Positions 61,767 through 64,000 of a DNA stretch of 64,000 nucleotides are shown here, piece by piece. Below the pieces are notes generated by a model, which did not search any database, was not told the origin of the DNA, and saw only the letters and a program-made list of their open reading frames with translations. The first letter of the stretch is position 1. Each line of letters opens with the position of its first letter. A program made the translations under genes and the position numbers. This stretch comes from Leuconostoc lactis (GTDB lineage Bacteria > Bacillota > Bacilli > Lactobacillales > Lactobacillaceae). The stretch lies in the NCBI RefSeq assembly GCF_007954625.1, contig NZ_CP042420.1, positions 1,571,645 to 1,635,644 on the forward strand. Direction: 5' to 3'.

Positions 61767-62630
61767 TAGTAATGTTTTCGCCAAGTAGAAGCAACCAAGG
61801 ATGCCGGCATTGTCCCCGTTGGCCACTGGCACAATATAGTCATCCAATGGTGGCACTGCCAAATAATCGCTCATTTGTTCCGCAAAGCTTTCCCGAATTA
61901 AGGGGAAAAGAATCTCACGATGTGGCACGCCGCCACCGAGTACAACCTTTTCTGGGCGCAAGATCATCGTATAATCCAATATCGCTTGTGCCAAGTAGAA
62001 GGCTTCCATCCGCCATGCCAAATGATCATCAGGAATTTCCTTAGCACTCATGCCCCAGCGTTCTTCGATGGCTGGTCCAGCTGCCAAGCCTTCCAAACAG
62101 TTAGCACCGTGGAATGGGCAGTGCCCTGCATACGTGTCTTCTGGATGCTTTTGTAAGAAGATGTGACCAGCTTCTGGGTGGCCATAACCACTGACAAGTT
62201 GTCCGCCAGAAACAATACCGGCACCAACACCCGTACCAACTGTCAAATACACCATATTGTCAACGTCTTTGGCAGCCCCTGTGGTAAACTCAGCCCAACC
62301 AGCACCATTAACATCCGTTGTCCAGTAATAAGGGATATCACGCCAAGCCTTCATACGACCTAAGAAATCATACCCTGACCAGCCGTGTTTTGGCGTGTCG
62401 AGCACATAACCGTAAGTCTTTGATTCAGGCACAATATCAATTGGCCCAAAGGCGGCAATCCCAATGGCATCGATGTTATCATACTGATCAAAGAACGCAA
62501 TCACCTGATCTAACGTCTTTTCGCCATCTAACGTTGGGAATGCTGTTCGATCGATAATGTTAAAGTCTTCATCCGCAACAGCCACCACAAACTTTGTCCC
62601 ACCTGCTTCAATTGCACCTAATAGTCCCAT
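61764..62630 (-). CDS. scrK: Fructokinase, ROK family
   Basis: 288 residues. ATP motif GAIEAGGTKF, sugar-binding and zinc motif region GHCPFHGANCLEGLAAG, and VLGGGVPH. Phosphorylates fructose released by the neighbouring sucrose-6-phosphate hydrolase. Expressed downstream of scrB with an inverted repeat in between. Confidence 0.93.
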   Translation of the reverse strand: MGLLGAIEAGGTKFVVAVADEDFNIIDRTAFPTLDGEKTLDQVIAFFDQYDNIDAIGIAAFGPIDIVPESKTYGYVLDTPKHGWSGYDFLGRMKAWRDIPYYWTTDVNGAGWAEFTTGAAKDVDNMVYLTVGTGVGAGIVSGGQLVSGYGHPEAGHIFLQKHPEDTYAGHCPFHGANCLEGLAAGPAIEERWGMSAKEIPDDHLAWRMEAFYLAQAILDYTMILRPEKVVLGGGVPHREILFPLIRESFAEQMSDYLAVPPLDDYIVPVANGDNAGILGCFYLAKTLL

Positions 62631-62648
62631 TCTTTTACCTCTTTATGC

Positions 62649-62675
62649 GGTGTTAACGACATTTTAGTTAACACC
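62649..62675 (-). repeat. Inverted repeat between scrB and scrK
   Basis: GGTGTTAAC-N9-GTTAACACC, a perfect 9-base stem in the 81-base gap. No U-run, so an mRNA-processing or operator site rather than a terminator. Confidence 0.5.
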
Positions 62676-62711
62676 TTTACGTACTAGCGTCTTCAATATC
62701 ACAATAGCTGC

Positions 62712-63983
62712 CTAGAAATAACGTCCCGTCATGACCTGCAAACCATCTTCAGTATAAACTTCAATCACATCATTGTCTACAATCAGCAAGAGCTCGTCGA
62801 GGTTTCCGGTCATTTGACGCGTATCCAGACGCTGATTTTCCCACTGTTGCCGTTCAAAATACAGTGTTTGGCCCACACGTTTTAACGTCGCATGATCACC
62901 AAGGGCCACCGACCAATCAGCATCAGTCTGGACACGATATTGCCCAACCGTCAGGTGATCAATCGACTGAACGGCCAGCGCTGTCGGTGTCAAGATTTCT
63001 TGGATTGGCTGTTGGACTAATTGATTGTTGGCATTGATATGCAGTTCACGAGGCACGGTTAACACATGTACCCAATTTGCCGAAGCAATTGTTGGCACAG
63101 CCGCTTCCCGTTCGGGTGTCATCATGCCAGCCCATCCCCACATGATGCGTCGACCGTCAGGCGCGTTCATAGTTTGTGGGGCATAGAATTCAAACCCTTG
63201 ATCAACTTCTTCAAAGCCTGTTTCCACCTGGAAGCGCGCCGTTGTTTCATCAAAAGTACCAATCACATAACCCGTGTTATGAATATTCTCATAACGATGA
63301 TTGACATGATCTGGTGCTAATCCTTGCGGGGAAAACATCAAAATTTGCTTGCCATCGACAGTGATCAATCCTGGACATTCCAGCATATAACCACGAACGT
63401 CACGTAATTGATCGCCTAGTAATGAGCCTTTAAATGTCCAGTTCTTAAAATCAACCGATTCATAAATGATAATATCGCCAACTTGATTATCGTGTTGCGC
63501 ACCTAAAATCAAGAAATAATGCCCATTATCACCCTGCCAAACCATTGGATCTCGCACATCTTTGGTAAATCCTGCCGGATGAGGAAATAATTCACCGAGT
63601 TTTTCAAAATGAATCCCATCATCACTCACCGCCCACATTTGTGATGATTTCACACTGTGACCAGCCGCATCTCGAACGTTGCCAGTATAGAAGACATAGA
63701 GTCGATCATCTTTGACAAAAGCGGCTCCCGAGTAGATGCCGGCTGAATCCAAATTTTCCAGTGATGGCTTTAAAGCAGATTCAACCCGACGCCACGTCTT
63801 CAAATCATCTGATATAAAATGGCCCCACTCTTTATACTTATGGTCGCAAGCCTTTGGATTCCACTGGTAAAAAACGTGGTATTGGCCTTTAAAAAATACG
63901 AGGCCATTAGGATCATTGAGCAACCCTTTGGTTGGATATAAGTGATATTTCTCAAAAGCAATCGTATCATTGGTAACTAACAT
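62712..63983 (-). CDS. scrB: Glycoside hydrolase family 32, sucrose-6-phosphate hydrolase type
   Basis: 423 residues, somewhat shorter than the usual 450-480. Nucleophile Asp in LLNDPNGLVFF, transition-state Asp in VRDPMVW, acid-base Glu in LECPGLI. Cleaves sucrose 6-phosphate (or sucrose) into glucose and fructose units. The C-terminal beta-sandwich is partly shortened. Followed by scrK. Start ATG 63983 with AAGGAGTTTAA. No sucrose transporter is visible within the window. Confidence 0.92.
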   Translation of the reverse strand: MLVTNDTIAFEKYHLYPTKGLLNDPNGLVFFKGQYHVFYQWNPKACDHKYKEWGHFISDDLKTWRRVESALKPSLENLDSAGIYSGAAFVKDDRLYVFYTGNVRDAAGHSVKSSQMWAVSDDGIHFEKLGELFPHPAGFTKDVRDPMVWQGDNGHYFLILGAQHDNQVGDIIIYESVDFKNWTFKGSLLGDQLRDVRGYMLECPGLITVDGKQILMFSPQGLAPDHVNHRYENIHNTGYVIGTFDETTARFQVETGFEEVDQGFEFYAPQTMNAPDGRRIMWGWAGMMTPEREAAVPTIASANWVHVLTVPRELHINANNQLVQQPIQEILTPTALAVQSIDHLTVGQYRVQTDADWSVALGDHATLKRVGQTLYFERQQWENQRLDTRQMTGNLDELLLIVDNDVIEVYTEDGLQVMTGRYF

Positions 63984-64000
63984 TTAAACTCCTTAAACTG

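Overview
The window looks like a chromosome segment of a low-to-moderate GC, heterofermentative lactic acid bacterium of the Leuconostocaceae, most probably Weissella-like. This is inferred from a quinone-type D-lactate dehydrogenase, the hrcA-grpE-dnaK-dnaJ and rimP-nusA-ylxR-ylxQ-infB-rbfA operons, MscL, EbsA, a class A sortase, a sucrose/fructose catabolic pair and overall codon use. No rRNA is present, so the species is not fixed.

Bases 1-22,450 are accessory and intergene-rich. They hold a tyrosine integrase (900-1967), two near-identical cold shock genes, many small membrane or secreted proteins, and two sets of repeated non-coding elements. Set 1 is four dispersed minus-strand units of about 200 bp (2281-2473, 3080-3285, 7062-7270, 8438-8645). 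Each has its own strong promoter, a long-range CCCAGCAC/GTGCTGGG type pairing that covaries between copies, and a rho-independent terminator; this looks like a multi-copy small RNA family. Set 2 is a leader hairpin (stem NNGTG/CACNN, loop CTGAGYAAC, then TTAAAAGGCT and the Shine-Dalgarno) in front of a run of small surface-protein genes. It is paired with a short GCCC-N4-GGGC-GTACATA hairpin just after their stop codons (346-398 and 12,364-15,410). Two of these genes carry single-base frameshifts; one intact member is an Ltp-type (superinfection exclusion-like) protein.

Bases 15,990-22,440 are a decayed mobile region beside tRNA-Ser(CGA): prophage terminase remnants with amber codons and a frameshift, orphan proteins, a two-gene Kiwa-type antiphage system (KwaB DUF4868 plus a membrane KwaA-like protein) and an IS3-family element with 15-bp inverted repeats and a frameshifted orfB.

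Bases 22,457-64,000 are core genome, mostly on the minus strand: tRNA-Ser, typA, suhB-like, UPF0223, sortase, def, the HrcA regulon with two CIRCE elements, ribF-truB, an EIIA-like protein, an aminotransferase, the infB operon, S14/L33, ppaC, parC/parE, plsY, dtd, rel, an MFS exporter, ebsA-rluD-pyrR, fba, an RNase H-like gene, and scrK-scrB at the right edge.

The most unusual core feature is the pair after pyrR (54,290-57,884). They are CarA and CarB homologues that have lost the glutaminase Cys and His and key ATP-grasp residues. The large protein is only 844 aa and lacks much of the second synthetase half and the C-terminal allosteric domain. Other oddities are a DnaJ without its zinc finger at the normal locus and an EIIA-like protein without the phospho-acceptor histidines.
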